A stretch of 64,000 bases of DNA from Staphylococcus sp. (GTDB lineage: Bacteria; Bacteroidota; Bacteroidia; Bacteroidales; Muribaculaceae). Under the pieces are notes generated by a model. That model was given only the letters and a program-made list of their open reading frames with translations. It had not been told where the DNA came from and did not search any database. This document shows, one piece after another, positions 1 to 10,500 of this stretch. Each line of letters starts with the position of its first letter. The stretch's first letter is position 1. The stretch spans positions 627,780 through 691,779 of the forward strand of contig JAMPDC010000001.1 of the NCBI GenBank assembly GCA_023665865.1, in the 5' to 3' direction. The position numbers and the translations under genes are program-made.

Positions 1-8
1 TAACTTTG
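1..8 (+). promoter_or_regulatory. -7 promoter box for tRNA-Asp
   Basis: TAACTTTG matches the Bacteroidetes -7 consensus TAnnTTTG exactly. The -33 part would lie before the window. It points at the tRNA-Asp gene 84 bases downstream, with no other gene between. Confidence 0.55.
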
Positions 9-91
9 CACTCGCAAAACAGCGATAACCGCTATGCTTAGCGAAGCATCCACAAAACAGCATTATCGCTTGAGCATCTCACAAAAACCTT

Positions 92-165
92 GGTGTGGTA
101 GTTCAGCTGGTTAGAATACCTGCCTGTCACGCAGGGGGTCGCGGGTTCGAGTCCCGTCCATACCG
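92..165 (+). tRNA. tRNA-Asp (GTC)
   Basis: A full cloverleaf can be folded. The acceptor stem GGTGTGG pairs with CCATACC (one G-U). The anticodon stem CCTGC/GCAGG holds loop CTGTCAC with anticodon GTC at 126-128. A T-loop TTCGAGT is present and the discriminator base is G at 165. CCA is not encoded. It decodes GAC/GAT aspartate codons. Confidence 0.95.
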
Positions 166-178
166 CTGAGGAGAGAGG

Positions 179-230
179 AGAATGAGTAATTGTTTGTTTC
201 TTCGGAAACTTCATTACTCATTCTTTTTTT
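179..230 (+). terminator. Rho-independent terminator after tRNA-Asp
   Basis: A perfect 12-base inverted repeat (AGAATGAGTAAT at 179-190 with ATTACTCATTCT at 213-224) encloses an inner stem GTTTC/GAAAC capped by a UUCG tetraloop. A run of T follows directly. It ends the tRNA-Asp transcript. Confidence 0.85.
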
Positions 231-402
231 GTATATATACTTCCTGCCCACGCCAACATACAGGCCCCCCTGTCAAAAAAAAGAAAATTACCCCGAAGAA
301 GCTCATACCGCTCCTATAGGATAATTGCACAGTCCGCAAATCAGAGGAGCCGGAAATATCGGCAAAAGAGAAGCGGAAAAGATTTGAGGCATTGGCAAAG
401 GC

Positions 403-501
403 TCAGTCCTTATCTGAAAAATAGATGCGGCAAAGGCCAAGCATCGAGTATATGCCCGCTGCCAGAATAAATATGCTTATGAGAGTTCCGAGAATAGTCA
501 T
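403..501 (-). CDS. Possible 32-residue single-span membrane protein
   Basis: The frame starts with ATG at 501-499 and ends with TGA at 405-403. Residues 2-25 form one long hydrophobic stretch rich in Ile, Leu, Ala and Gly, followed by a short polar tail ending SDKD. That is the pattern of a small membrane peptide. I do not recognise the family. No clear ribosome-binding site or -7 box is seen, and the frame is short enough to arise by chance. It lies in the otherwise empty stretch between tRNA-Asp and sufC. Confidence 0.35.
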   Translation of the reverse strand: MTILGTLISIFILAAGIYSMLGLCRIYFSDKD

Positions 502-1019
502 GAGTTATAGCATTAACCGAGTGTAAAAATAGTATATATTTTTTCAAACAACAAACCAAACGACCGAAAAATAGCATCCGACAATACAATTATACCGCCG
601 CAGTGTGGCCGACATCCAAGGATCAATCTTTCCGCCCCATCCACCACACGCGCTGAACTCCAAAGCATATATATAACAATGAAGGCTGTCGATCTCGACA
701 GCCTTCGCAGAAATGTGATAAATCTTTGGTTTTTGTCTACTAAAAAACTATTTTGCAACCGTAAATTTTCGTGTTAAAGGTATTGATTTTATATCTTGTC
801 AGCCGTTCTCCTTCATTGTGGAGTGGCTTGATTGATTTCACGTCACAAAAGTAGAGCGCAGATATTACAGACGTGTTACAATCGCAACACATTATTGTTA
901 CACACCCTAATTTTAACACATATTCACACTATCTAGCCAAAATCCGACATAATTACCACACTTCCCGCTGCAAAGGACTGTAAAGAAAAAGAGATTAAAC
1001 TAAACTCCCATTAAAAATG
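502..1019. other. Non-coding stretch upstream of sufC, with one perfect hairpin
   Basis: No convincing gene is seen. The minus-strand frame at 513-758 has no family features. The one clear structure is a 12-base perfect inverted repeat at 681-692 and 695-706 (GAAGGCTGTCGA with its complement) with a 2-base loop and no T-run. It could be a weak terminator or an RNA end. No sufB remnant could be recognised in either direction. Confidence 0.5.
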
Positions 1020-1051
1020 TTTGGGTAGGTGACAGAAATTGAGTAATTTCG
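1020..1051 (+). promoter_or_regulatory. Promoter of the sufCDS operon
   Basis: TTTG at 1020-1023 and TAATTTCG at 1044-1051 (one mismatch to TAnnTTTG) are separated by exactly 20 bases, the usual Bacteroidetes spacing. The leader to the sufC ATG would be about 48 nt. This makes sufC the first gene of its transcript. Confidence 0.7.
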
Positions 1052-1104
1052 CAATTCAAAACCACAAAAGTAAACCCCAACAACAGCAATATAATTAAAA
1101 CAGG

Positions 1105-1869
1105 ATGAGCAAAAAACTACTTGAAGTGCGCGATCTCCATGCGTCAGTCGACGGCAAGGAGATACTCCGCGGTGTCAATCTCAGCATCAACGAGGGAGAA
1201 GTCCATGCCATCATGGGGCCAAACGGATCAGGCAAGAGCACCCTCTCAGGCGTTCTCGCCGGCAATCCGGCCTACACCGTCACCCAGGGAGAAGCCTTTC
1301 TCCACGGTGTCAATCTGCTTGATCTTTCTCCTGAGGACCGCAGCCACGAAGGTCTGTTCCTCTCATTCCAATATCCGGTGGAAATACCGGGAGTCTCGAT
1401 GGTCAATTTCATGCGCGCAGCCGTCAACGCCAAGCGCAAATATTTCAATGAGGCTCCCCTCAGCGCCAGCGATTTTCTCAAGATGATGCGCCAGAAGCGT
1501 GCCATCGTCGAGCTTGACAACAAGCTCGCATCGCGTTCCGTCAATGAAGGCTTCTCCGGTGGCGAGAAGAAACGCAACGAGATCTTCCAGATGGCGGTGC
1601 TCGAACCCCGCGTTGCGATTCTCGACGAGACCGACTCCGGCCTTGACATCGATGCGCTCCGCATCGTGGCCGGCGGTGTCAACAAACTAAAGACCGACAA
1701 GAACGCAACCATCGTCATTACCCACTACCAGCGTCTGCTCGACTATATCCGCCCCGATTTCGTCCACATCCTCTACAAAGGACGCATCGTAAAAACCGGA
1801 GGTCCCGACCTCGCGCTCGAACTCGAGGAGAAAGGCTACGACTGGATTAAAGAGGAGAACGATCTATGA
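1105..1869 (+). CDS. sufC: SUF system Fe-S cluster assembly ATPase SufC
   Basis: SufC is the ABC-type ATPase of the SUF Fe-S cluster scaffold. It works in the cytosol in complex with SufB and SufD. At 254 residues it is the normal family length. Visible motifs are Walker A GPNGSGKST (38-46), the Q-loop glutamine near 89, signature FSGGEKKR (150-157), Walker B AILDETDSGLD (171-181) and the H-loop His near 207. The ATG lies about 48 nt after a good promoter. The stop overlaps the start of sufD by 4 bases (ATGA), so the two are translationally coupled. The gene normally placed before it, sufB, is not here. Confidence 0.95.
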   Translation: MSKKLLEVRDLHASVDGKEILRGVNLSINEGEVHAIMGPNGSGKSTLSGVLAGNPAYTVTQGEAFLHGVNLLDLSPEDRSHEGLFLSFQYPVEIPGVSMVNFMRAAVNAKRKYFNEAPLSASDFLKMMRQKRAIVELDNKLASRSVNEGFSGGEKKRNEIFQMAVLEPRVAILDETDSGLDIDALRIVAGGVNKLKTDKNATIVITHYQRLLDYIRPDFVHILYKGRIVKTGGPDLALELEEKGYDWIKEENDL

Positions 1870-3215
1870 GCAACGCCCTGACGCAATATATCGACATCTT
1901 TGAGCAAAACCGCGAGACTATCTGCGCTAACTCAGCCGGAAAGCTCAACGAAGTGCGCGACGAGGCTCTCGCCAGCTTACGTGACGCTCGTCTGCCCGAC
2001 AAATCCTGTGAAGGTTTTGAAAAGACATCGATCGACGAGATGTTTGCTCCCGACTACGGAGTCAACATCAGCCGTGTCAATATCCCCGTGGATATCGCAT
2101 CAAGTTTCAAATGCGATGTCCCCTCGCTGTCGACCCTCCTCGGTTTCGTCGTCAACGACGCCTTCCTCCCCACCTCACTGCTCGAATCCAAGCTGCCCGA
2201 GGGCATGTTTTTCGGATCCCTGCGCCGTGCCGCCGGGATCATGCCCGAGATCATCGGTAAATATTACGCGAAAATAGCGCCGATGGGCGAAGCCTCTGTA
2301 GCGCTCAACTCACTCCTAGCCCAGGACGGAGTGCTCATCTACGTCCCCCGCGGAGTGAAGGTAGAGCGACCGCTCCAGCTTGTCAACATCTTCTCCTCGC
2401 CCGTCCCCCTCGCCGCCTTCCGCCGGGTGCTCATAGTCATCGAGCCTGAGGCATCGCTCCAGCTTCTCGTATGCGACCACACGCAGGACAGCGTCAACAG
2501 CTATCTGAATTCACAGATAGCCGAAGTCTTCGTCGGCGAAGGCGCACGCTTCGAAGCCTGCTCGATCGAAGAATCATCAGCCAAAACTTCGCGCTACTCG
2601 CGCATGTTCGTCCGTCAGGAGAGCCACTCGGAGTTCACATTCAACTCCACCACTCTCACCTGTGGCACTACACGCAACGATTTTGAAATCGAACTCCACG
2701 GCGAACACAGTGACACCCATCTGGCCGGCATGGCCATAGGCTCCGACGAGATGCACATCGACAACAACTCCGACATCCGTCACCTCAGACCGCGCTGCCA
2801 CAGCAACCAGCTCTTTAAATATGTCCTCGACGACACCGCCAACGGCGCCTTTGAAGGCAGCATCCTCGTCGCTCCGGGCGCACAGTTCACAGAGGCATAT
2901 CAGAGCAACCGCAACATCCTCGCCTCAACCCGGGCTAAGATGCACTGCAAACCGCAGCTCGAGATCTACAACGATGATGTAAAATGCTCACACGGCGCGA
3001 CCACCGGTCAGCTCGACAACGACGCTCTGTTCTACATGCGTTCACGCGGCATACCCGAAAATGAAGCCAAGACAATGTTGATGCAAGCCTTTATGGTCGA
3101 CGTCATCGACAGTGTCCACATCTCAGGCCTCCGCGAACGGCTGCTCCACCTCGTCGACCGTCGTTTCTCAGGATCGCTCGGCGACTGTGCCTCGTGTCAC
3201 GCCAAAGAGCTTTAA
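1866..3215 (+). CDS. sufD: SUF system scaffold subunit SufD
   Basis: SufD is a beta-helix core protein that pairs with SufB and SufC in the scaffold that builds Fe-S clusters. It is 449 residues long. The C-terminal part carries the SufB/SufD family block CKPQLEIYNDDVKCSHGATT (361-380), including the conserved His near 376, then the LFYMRSRGI segment. The tail holds a CxxC (441-444). SufB was considered, because sufB is missing nearby. The long variable N-terminal region and the form of the C-terminal block fit SufD better. The gene overlaps sufC by 4 bases and is followed by sufS after 57 bases. Confidence 0.92.
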   Translation: MSNALTQYIDIFEQNRETICANSAGKLNEVRDEALASLRDARLPDKSCEGFEKTSIDEMFAPDYGVNISRVNIPVDIASSFKCDVPSLSTLLGFVVNDAFLPTSLLESKLPEGMFFGSLRRAAGIMPEIIGKYYAKIAPMGEASVALNSLLAQDGVLIYVPRGVKVERPLQLVNIFSSPVPLAAFRRVLIVIEPEASLQLLVCDHTQDSVNSYLNSQIAEVFVGEGARFEACSIEESSAKTSRYSRMFVRQESHSEFTFNSTTLTCGTTRNDFEIELHGEHSDTHLAGMAIGSDEMHIDNNSDIRHLRPRCHSNQLFKYVLDDTANGAFEGSILVAPGAQFTEAYQSNRNILASTRAKMHCKPQLEIYNDDVKCSHGATTGQLDNDALFYMRSRGIPENEAKTMLMQAFMVDVIDSVHISGLRERLLHLVDRRFSGSLGDCASCHAKEL

Positions 3216-3272
3216 AAATCCGGACAGTCCCACCCCTCTGCCCCTACCCCACACCAACAGTCTAAGCAAAAA

Positions 3273-4493
3273 ATGGAGGATATAGCAAAAATACGCGCCG
3301 ACTACCCGATTCTCGACCGCAAGATCTACAATCGGCCCCTCGTATATCTCGACAACACCGCAACCTCTCAGACACCCTCGCAGGTTGTCGATTCAATCGT
3401 CTCGGGCTATACCCACAACAAGGCCAATGTCCACCGCGGTGTCCACACCCTGTCAATGGAGGCGACCGAGCTTCAGGAAAGCGCACGCCGCAAAGTCAGG
3501 GAGTTTATCAATGCCGACACTGTTGAGGAAATAATTTTCACCAGAGGGACAACGGAAGCCATAAACCTCGTTGCGGCTGCCTACGGAAACGCCTTCTTCA
3601 AGGATGGCGACGAGATCATCCTCTCCGTCATGGAGCATCACTCCAACATAGTCCCCTGGCAGTTGCTCCGGCAGCGCATCAATCTGAAAATACGCGTGAT
3701 CCCCATCAAGCCCGACGGATCGCTCGACATGGAGGCCTACCGCTCGCTCTTCAACAGCCACACGCGCTTCGTCTCGGTCTGCCACGCCTCAAACGTGCTC
3801 GGGACAGTCAACCCTGTGAAGGAGATCGTCGGGATCGCACACTCCCACGGAGTCCCTGTGTTGATCGACGGCGCCCAGGCAGCACCCCATCTCAAGATCG
3901 ACATCAAGGATATCGACGCCGATTTCTACGCCTTCTCGGCCCACAAGATGTATGGTCCCGCAGGCGTTGGTGTCCTCTTCGGTAAAAAAGAAATGCTGGA
4001 AAAGATGCCGCCATACCAGGGAGGCGGTGAGATGATCGAGACAGTCAGCTTCGAGAAGACAACCTTTGCCGAACTCCCCTATAAATTCGAGGCCGGCACG
4101 CCCGACTTCATCGGGATAGCCGCCCTCCACCAGGCCATCGACTATATGGAGCGCCTCGGCATCGATCAGATAGCGGCACATGAGCATGAACTCCTCGAAT
4201 ACACCACACGCCGCATGGTCGAGGAGATCCCCGGCATACGCATTTTCGGAACAGCTCCAGGCAAATGTGCCATTGTCTCTTTCCTCGTCGACGGCGAGCA
4301 CCACTACGATATGGGAATGCTCCTCGACAAGCTCGGGATCGCCGTGCGCACCGGTCATCACTGTGCCCAGCCGTTGATGCACGCGCTCGGAATCGAAGGC
4401 ACTGTCCGCGCCTCTTTCGCTGTCTACAATACCCTTGAGGAATGTGACCTTTTCATCTCCGCCCTCAAGCGCGTAAGCGAGATGCTCCGCTAA
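3273..4493 (+). CDS. sufS: Cysteine desulfurase SufS
   Basis: SufS is a PLP enzyme that takes sulfur from L-cysteine, forms a persulfide and leaves alanine, feeding the SUF scaffold. It has 406 residues. The PLP lysine lies in SAHKMYG (Lys225) and the catalytic Cys364 in RTGHHCAQPLM. The short loop around this cysteine marks group II (SufS/CsdA) rather than IscS. The upstream NTATSQTP and RGTTEAIN blocks are typical. It is the third gene of sufC-D-S. No SufE or SufU partner gene is adjacent. Confidence 0.95.
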   Translation: MEDIAKIRADYPILDRKIYNRPLVYLDNTATSQTPSQVVDSIVSGYTHNKANVHRGVHTLSMEATELQESARRKVREFINADTVEEIIFTRGTTEAINLVAAAYGNAFFKDGDEIILSVMEHHSNIVPWQLLRQRINLKIRVIPIKPDGSLDMEAYRSLFNSHTRFVSVCHASNVLGTVNPVKEIVGIAHSHGVPVLIDGAQAAPHLKIDIKDIDADFYAFSAHKMYGPAGVGVLFGKKEMLEKMPPYQGGGEMIETVSFEKTTFAELPYKFEAGTPDFIGIAALHQAIDYMERLGIDQIAAHEHELLEYTTRRMVEEIPGIRIFGTAPGKCAIVSFLVDGEHHYDMGMLLDKLGIAVRTGHHCAQPLMHALGIEGTVRASFAVYNTLEECDLFISALKRVSEMLR

Positions 4494-4520
4494 GCCCCCA
4501 TACTATAATCCTACATAATC

Positions 4521-5474
4521 CTACAGACACAACATCCGCACCAACACCCACGTCAACCGCTTGAAGCAGCGGTTGTGGAAATAGACCAGGCGCATCCTGA
4601 GCGGAGAGTCGGTCCGCTGCAACACATGGTCGTAGAGGCGCGACGCCTGCTTGGCCGCATTGAGCGCAGCCGTCCGGTCTGCCGCCGACTTCACCTCCGC
4701 TCTGTACTGCGAAGCGAGCACCATGCGTCTGGCATCGGTCAGGCGCACGAGATGAGCGTCGCCAGCCGAGCGGAAATGGCTCTCCACAAGATCCAGCGAT
4801 TGCTCCCAGCGCTCGGAACAGGCACTGTTGACCGTCCCTGTGATTGACTCGGCAGTGCGGTAGGTCAACACACTCGGAGCCCCTTTGACCGTCATCACTC
4901 TCGCTCCTGCAAGCAGAAGTCTCACCCCAAGTTCATAGTCATCCCACCCGCGCAGATCCTCATTCCAGCCCCCGGCCTCCCTGACAAGCGAGGCTCTGAC
5001 TACAATACGGGCCGTCGACAAGCAACCGCGGAAAATATGATTGAACATCGGAGACCTGTCAGTGAAATAATGCTTGTTGCGACGGCCGTCAAGCTCCTCG
5101 ATCAAGAGGCTGCGGCCGAATATGTCAACTTCATCTCCATAAGCGGCTATAGCCGCCGTGAAGTCACCAACATGGGAAGGAAGCATGACATCGTCCGAAT
5201 CAAAAAACATCACGAAATCCGTCGCCACCTCCCTGAGCCCGCGGTTGCGCGCGGCAGATGCACCCGCCTTAGGCTCACTGACCACACAGACATCAAAACC
5301 GTGGTCCTCCTTAGCCCATTCGTGAAGCACCTCAAGCGTCCCATCTGTCGAATTGTTATCGACAAGCACGACCCCGGCCGGCTTCACTTCCTGCGAAGCT
5401 ATCGAATCGAGCGTACGCCCGACGAGATGTTCCCTGTTATAGACGGGAATTACTATGGTTACCGGTGATTTCAT
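4521..5474 (-). CDS. Family 2 glycosyltransferase
   Basis: A 317-residue GT-A fold glycosyltransferase. It opens TIVIPVYNRE at residue 5, has the NNSTDGT nucleotide-binding segment near 37-43, ASAARNRG near 71-78 and the metal-binding FDSDD near 90-94. Such enzymes move a sugar from a nucleotide donor to a glycan or lipid acceptor. Donor and acceptor cannot be read from the sequence. The domain begins at residue 4, so the start cannot be much later. A -7 box (5480-5487) ends only 6 bases before the ATG, so the mRNA may be leaderless. It is divergent from bcp and convergent with sufS. Confidence 0.88.
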   Translation of the reverse strand: MKSPVTIVIPVYNREHLVGRTLDSIASQEVKPAGVVLVDNNSTDGTLEVLHEWAKEDHGFDVCVVSEPKAGASAARNRGLREVATDFVMFFDSDDVMLPSHVGDFTAAIAAYGDEVDIFGRSLLIEELDGRRNKHYFTDRSPMFNHIFRGCLSTARIVVRASLVREAGGWNEDLRGWDDYELGVRLLLAGARVMTVKGAPSVLTYRTAESITGTVNSACSERWEQSLDLVESHFRSAGDAHLVRLTDARRMVLASQYRAEVKSAADRTAALNAAKQASRLYDHVLQRTDSPLRMRLVYFHNRCFKRLTWVLVRMLCL

Positions 5475-5479
5475 TTCTG

Positions 5480-5487
5480 CAAAGTTA
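5480..5487 (-). promoter_or_regulatory. -7 box for the GT2 gene
   Basis: TAACTTTG on the minus strand, a perfect -7 consensus. It lies 6 bases before the GT2 ATG, so transcription would start at or next to the start codon. No -33 element is found at the standard spacing. It lies 22 bases from the oppositely directed -7 box of bcp. Confidence 0.5.
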
Positions 5488-5508
5488 GCATTATTTTCAC
5501 AAAATCCT

Positions 5509-5516
5509 TATATTTG
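5509..5516 (+). promoter_or_regulatory. -7 box for bcp
   Basis: TATATTTG matches TAnnTTTG and would give a leader of about 25-30 nt before the bcp ATG at 5548. It also argues for that ATG over the longer upstream frame, whose start would precede the promoter. Confidence 0.55.
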
Positions 5517-5547
5517 CCATATCAACAACATTCTAACTAACCCGACA

Positions 5548-6000
5548 ATGAACATAGGCGATAAAATCCCCGAAATCCTCGGCCTTGACAGCAATGGCAA
5601 CGAGGTGAAAAGCTCAGATTTTGACGGCAAGGCCCTCATCATCTATTTCTATCCGAAAGACAACACCCCCGGATGCACGGCCGAAGCATGCTCCCTGCGC
5701 GATTTCAACAGCGAGCTCGAGGCCAAGGGCTACACGACAATCGGCATCAGCAAGGACTCCCCCGCGAGCCACGTGAAGTTTGCCGATAAATTCTCCCTCC
5801 CCTTCATCCTCCTTTCCGACCCCTCAACCGAAGTCAACCAGGCCTTCGGCGTATGGCAGAAGAAGAAAATGGCCGGACGGGAATACATGGGCACAGTGCG
5901 CACGACATTCGTGACCGACACCGACCACCGCATCACCCATATCATCTCAAAAGTCGACACCAAGAAAGCCGGCGAACAGCTCCTCGGCATCATCGGCTGA
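5548..6000 (+). CDS. bcp: Thioredoxin-dependent thiol peroxidase (Bcp/PrxQ)
   Basis: This peroxiredoxin reduces hydrogen peroxide and organic hydroperoxides using thioredoxin. The peroxidatic cysteine is in NTPGCTAEAC (Cys43), with a second cysteine five residues on (Cys48), the PrxQ arrangement for an intramolecular disulfide. It is 150 residues long. The reading frame extends upstream to 5455, but the start at 5548 (MNIGDKIPE) gives family length and lies downstream of the -7 box. It shares a short divergent promoter region with the GT2 gene. Confidence 0.95.
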   Translation: MNIGDKIPEILGLDSNGNEVKSSDFDGKALIIYFYPKDNTPGCTAEACSLRDFNSELEAKGYTTIGISKDSPASHVKFADKFSLPFILLSDPSTEVNQAFGVWQKKKMAGREYMGTVRTTFVTDTDHRITHIISKVDTKKAGEQLLGIIG

Positions 6001-6020
6001 ATCATACGCGCAGAGATAAA

Positions 6021-6062
6021 AAAATGCCGGCCTGAACTGAATCAGACCGGCATTGATTTTTC
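6021..6062. terminator. Bidirectional terminator between bcp and eno
   Basis: AATGCCGG (6023-6030) pairs with CCGGCATT (6047-6054), extended inside by CTGA/TCAG. T-runs follow in both directions: ATTTTTCT on plus, a run of seven T on minus. It serves the two convergent genes. Confidence 0.85.
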
Positions 6063-6079
6063 TATGCTGTCAAGCTCTA

Positions 6080-7393
<1,314 letters not shown>

Positions 7394-7474
7394 CTATATT
7401 GTGATTATAGTTGAGTTTTTTACCTTATTACGAGCCTTTGGACCGAAGTGATTATTCCGCTCTTTATATTGATG

Positions 7475-7506
7475 CAAAATTACTAAATATCGGCAGGCTT
7501 TGCAAC
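7475..7506 (-). promoter_or_regulatory. Promoter of eno
   Basis: On the minus strand the -7 box TAATTTTG (7482-7475) lies 20 bases after GTTG (7506-7503), a variant of the -33 TTTG. The leader would be about 80 nt. It sits in the gap between eno and the end of carB. Confidence 0.6.
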
Positions 7507-7551
7507 AAGTCAGTGTTTAATTTTTATTGTAAAAACTTAGAAAACGCTTCA

Positions 7552-10500
7552 TCAATACTCATCCCAGCTCTTGATCTCGATTTCATCGAGAGGATGGGTG
7601 GTGAAGGCATCGATGTAGGCTGATGCGAGACGCGCATTGGTCAGCAGAGGAATATTGAGGTCGATCGCCGCGCGGCGGATCTTGTAGCCGTTGGTGAGCT
7701 CGGTGGTAGAGAAATTCTTCGGGATATTGACCACCATATCGACGCGGTGCTCATGCAGCAGGTCGATGGCCTGGGGCTGCATGTCGGGCTGAGAGGGCCA
7801 GTAGACCCGGATGGCAGGCACTCCATTGTCGTTGAGATAGGCGTGCGTGCCGCCGGTGGCATAGATAGTGTAGCCTCTGTTGGCAAGCTCATGGGCGGCA
7901 TCGAGAAGGTCGGCCTTCTGCTTGGCAGTACCGGTCGACATAAGCACAGCCTTGGTCGGGATGCGGTTGCCGACAGAGACCATAGCCTTGATGAGCGCTT
8001 CGGCCGAGTCGACGCCGATACAACCCACCTCGCCTGTCGACGCCATGTCGACACCAAGCACCGGGTCGGCGCCCTGCAGACGCGAGAAGCTGAACTGCGA
8101 GGCCTTGATGCCCACATAGTCGAGGTCGAAGGCATTCTTCGACGGCTTCTCGACGGGGAGTCCGAGCATCACACGGGTGGCAAGGTCGATGAAATTGATC
8201 TTGAGCACCTTGGAGACGAAGGGGAAACTGCGCGACGCACGGAGGTTACACTCGATAACCTTGATGTCGTTGTTCTTGGCGAGAAACTGGATGTTGAACG
8301 GGCCGGAGATCTCAAGCGCCTTGGCAATCTGACGCGAGATCTTGCGGATGCGGCGCATGGTCTCGACATAGAGTTTCTGCGGCGGGAACTGGATGGTAGC
8401 ATCACCGGAGTGGACACCGGCATACTCGATATGTTCCGAGATGGCATAGGCAACGATGTCGCCGTTCTGTGCCACGGCGTCCATCTCGATCTCCTTGGCG
8501 CCGGAGATAAACTGCGAGACAACCACAGGGTGCTGCTTGGAGACATTGGCCGCGAGCTGGAGGAAGCGGGTGAGCTGCTCCTGATTGTGGCAGACGTTCA
8601 TCGCTGCGCCCGAAAGCACATAGCTCGGACGGACAAGCACCGGGAAGCCCACCTCGTCGATAAACTCGTTGATATCCTCGAGGCTTGTCAGCTCACGCCA
8701 GCGGGGCTGGTCGATGCCGAGGCGGTCGAGCATGGCCGAGAACTTGTTGCGGTCCTCCGCATTGTCGATGCTCTGGGCTGTGGTGCCGAGGATATTTATA
8801 TTCTGCGCGTCGAGACGGGTCGCAAGGTTGTTGGGGATCTGACCGCCCACCGAGAGGATGGTGCCGTGGGGCTGCTCAAGGTCGAGGATGTCCATGACAC
8901 GCTCGAAAGTGAGCTCGTCGAAATAGAGACGGTCACAGATATCATAGTCGGTCGAGACGGTCTCGGGGTTATAGTTGATCATCACCGAGCGCCAGCCCTC
9001 TTTCTTGACTGTGAGAAGAGCGTTGACCGAACACCAGTCAAACTCGACCGACGATCCGATGCGGTAGGCACCCGAACCGAGCACGACGATCGAACGATGG
9101 TCGTGGAGATACTTCACGTCGTTCTCGCGTCCGTTGTAGGTCAGATAGAGATAGTTGGTCTGCGCGGGATACTCAGCCGCCAGAGTGTCTATCTGCTTCA
9201 CGACGGGGAGCACACCGAGCTTCTTGCGGAACTCACGCACCTCCAGGAGAGCCTTCTCCGGATTGGTCAGCTTCTCCTGATAAACCTCGCGGGCGATCTG
9301 GAAGTCGCTGAAGCCCTGTTCCTTGGCCTGGCGCAACAGCGGCTCGGGGATAGCCTCGATCTCGTTGTAGTCGCTGAGCTCGTGGGCGGTATCGATGATA
9401 TTCTGCAACTTGTAGAGAAACCACTTGTCGATCTTTGTGAGCTCATGGATGCGGTCTACGCTGTAGCCCTTCATGAGAGCCTGGGCGATAGCGAAGATAC
9501 GCTTGTCGGTCGGCTCCTTGAGCGCATGCTCGAGTTCGGGAAGATCGCGCTGATTGTTGCCGACAAATCCGTGCATGCCCTGACCGATCATGCGCAGACC
9601 CTTCTGGATGACCTCCTCAAAGGTGCGGCCGATGGCCATGACCTCGCCGACAGATTTCATCGACGAACCGATCTCGCGGCGCACGCCGTGGAATTTTCCG
9701 AGGTCCCAGCGGGGGATCTTGCAGACGATATAGTCGAGAGCCGGCTCGAAGAAAGCCGAAGTCTCCTTGGTCACGGAGTTCTTAAGATCGAACAGACCGT
9801 AGCCGAGGCCGAGCTTGGCTGCGACGAAAGCGAGCGGATAACCGGTGGCTTTCGAGGCGAGGGCCGACGAGCGGCTCAGACGGGCATTGACCTCGATGAC
9901 GCGATAGTCCATCGAAGTGGGGTCGAAGGCATACTGCACGTTACATTCGCCGACGATGCCGATGTGGCGTATAATCTTGATGGCGAGCTTGCGCAGCCAG
10001 TGGTAATCTTCATTTGAAAGTGTCTGCGAGGGAGCCACGACGATCGACTCTCCGGTGTGGATGCCCAGGGGATCGAAGTTTTCCATGTTGCAGACAGTGA
10101 TACAGTTGTCGAAACGGTCGCGGACAACCTCATATTCGACCTCTTTCCATCCCTTGAGCGACTTCTCGACGAGCACCTGGGGCGAGAAGGCGAGCGCTTT
10201 CTCGACGAGAGCCACAAGCTCCTCCTCGTTGTCGCAGAATCCGCTGCCGAGGCCACCGAGCGCATAGGCCGCACGCACGATCACGGGATAGCCCAGCTGG
10301 GCGGCGGCTGTCTTAGCGTCGGCCACTGAGTTGACAGCCTCGCTCTTGATCGTCTTGACGTCGATCTCATCGAGCTTCCTGACAAAGAGCTCGCGGTCCT
10401 CGGTGTCCATGATAGCCTGGACAGGTGTGCCGAGCACCTCGACGCCATATTTCTCAAGCACTCCGGAGCGATGGAGCTCGACGCCGCAGTTGAGCGCGGT

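Noticed and set aside
513-758. 81-codon minus-strand frame before sufC
   Set aside because: No family features, it runs through the perfect hairpin at 681-706, and its start has no promoter or ribosome-binding site.
7747-10017. 756-codon open frame on the plus strand across carB
   Set aside because: It is fully antisense to carB, whose two synthetase halves and family motifs are intact. The frame has no family features and arises from codon bias.
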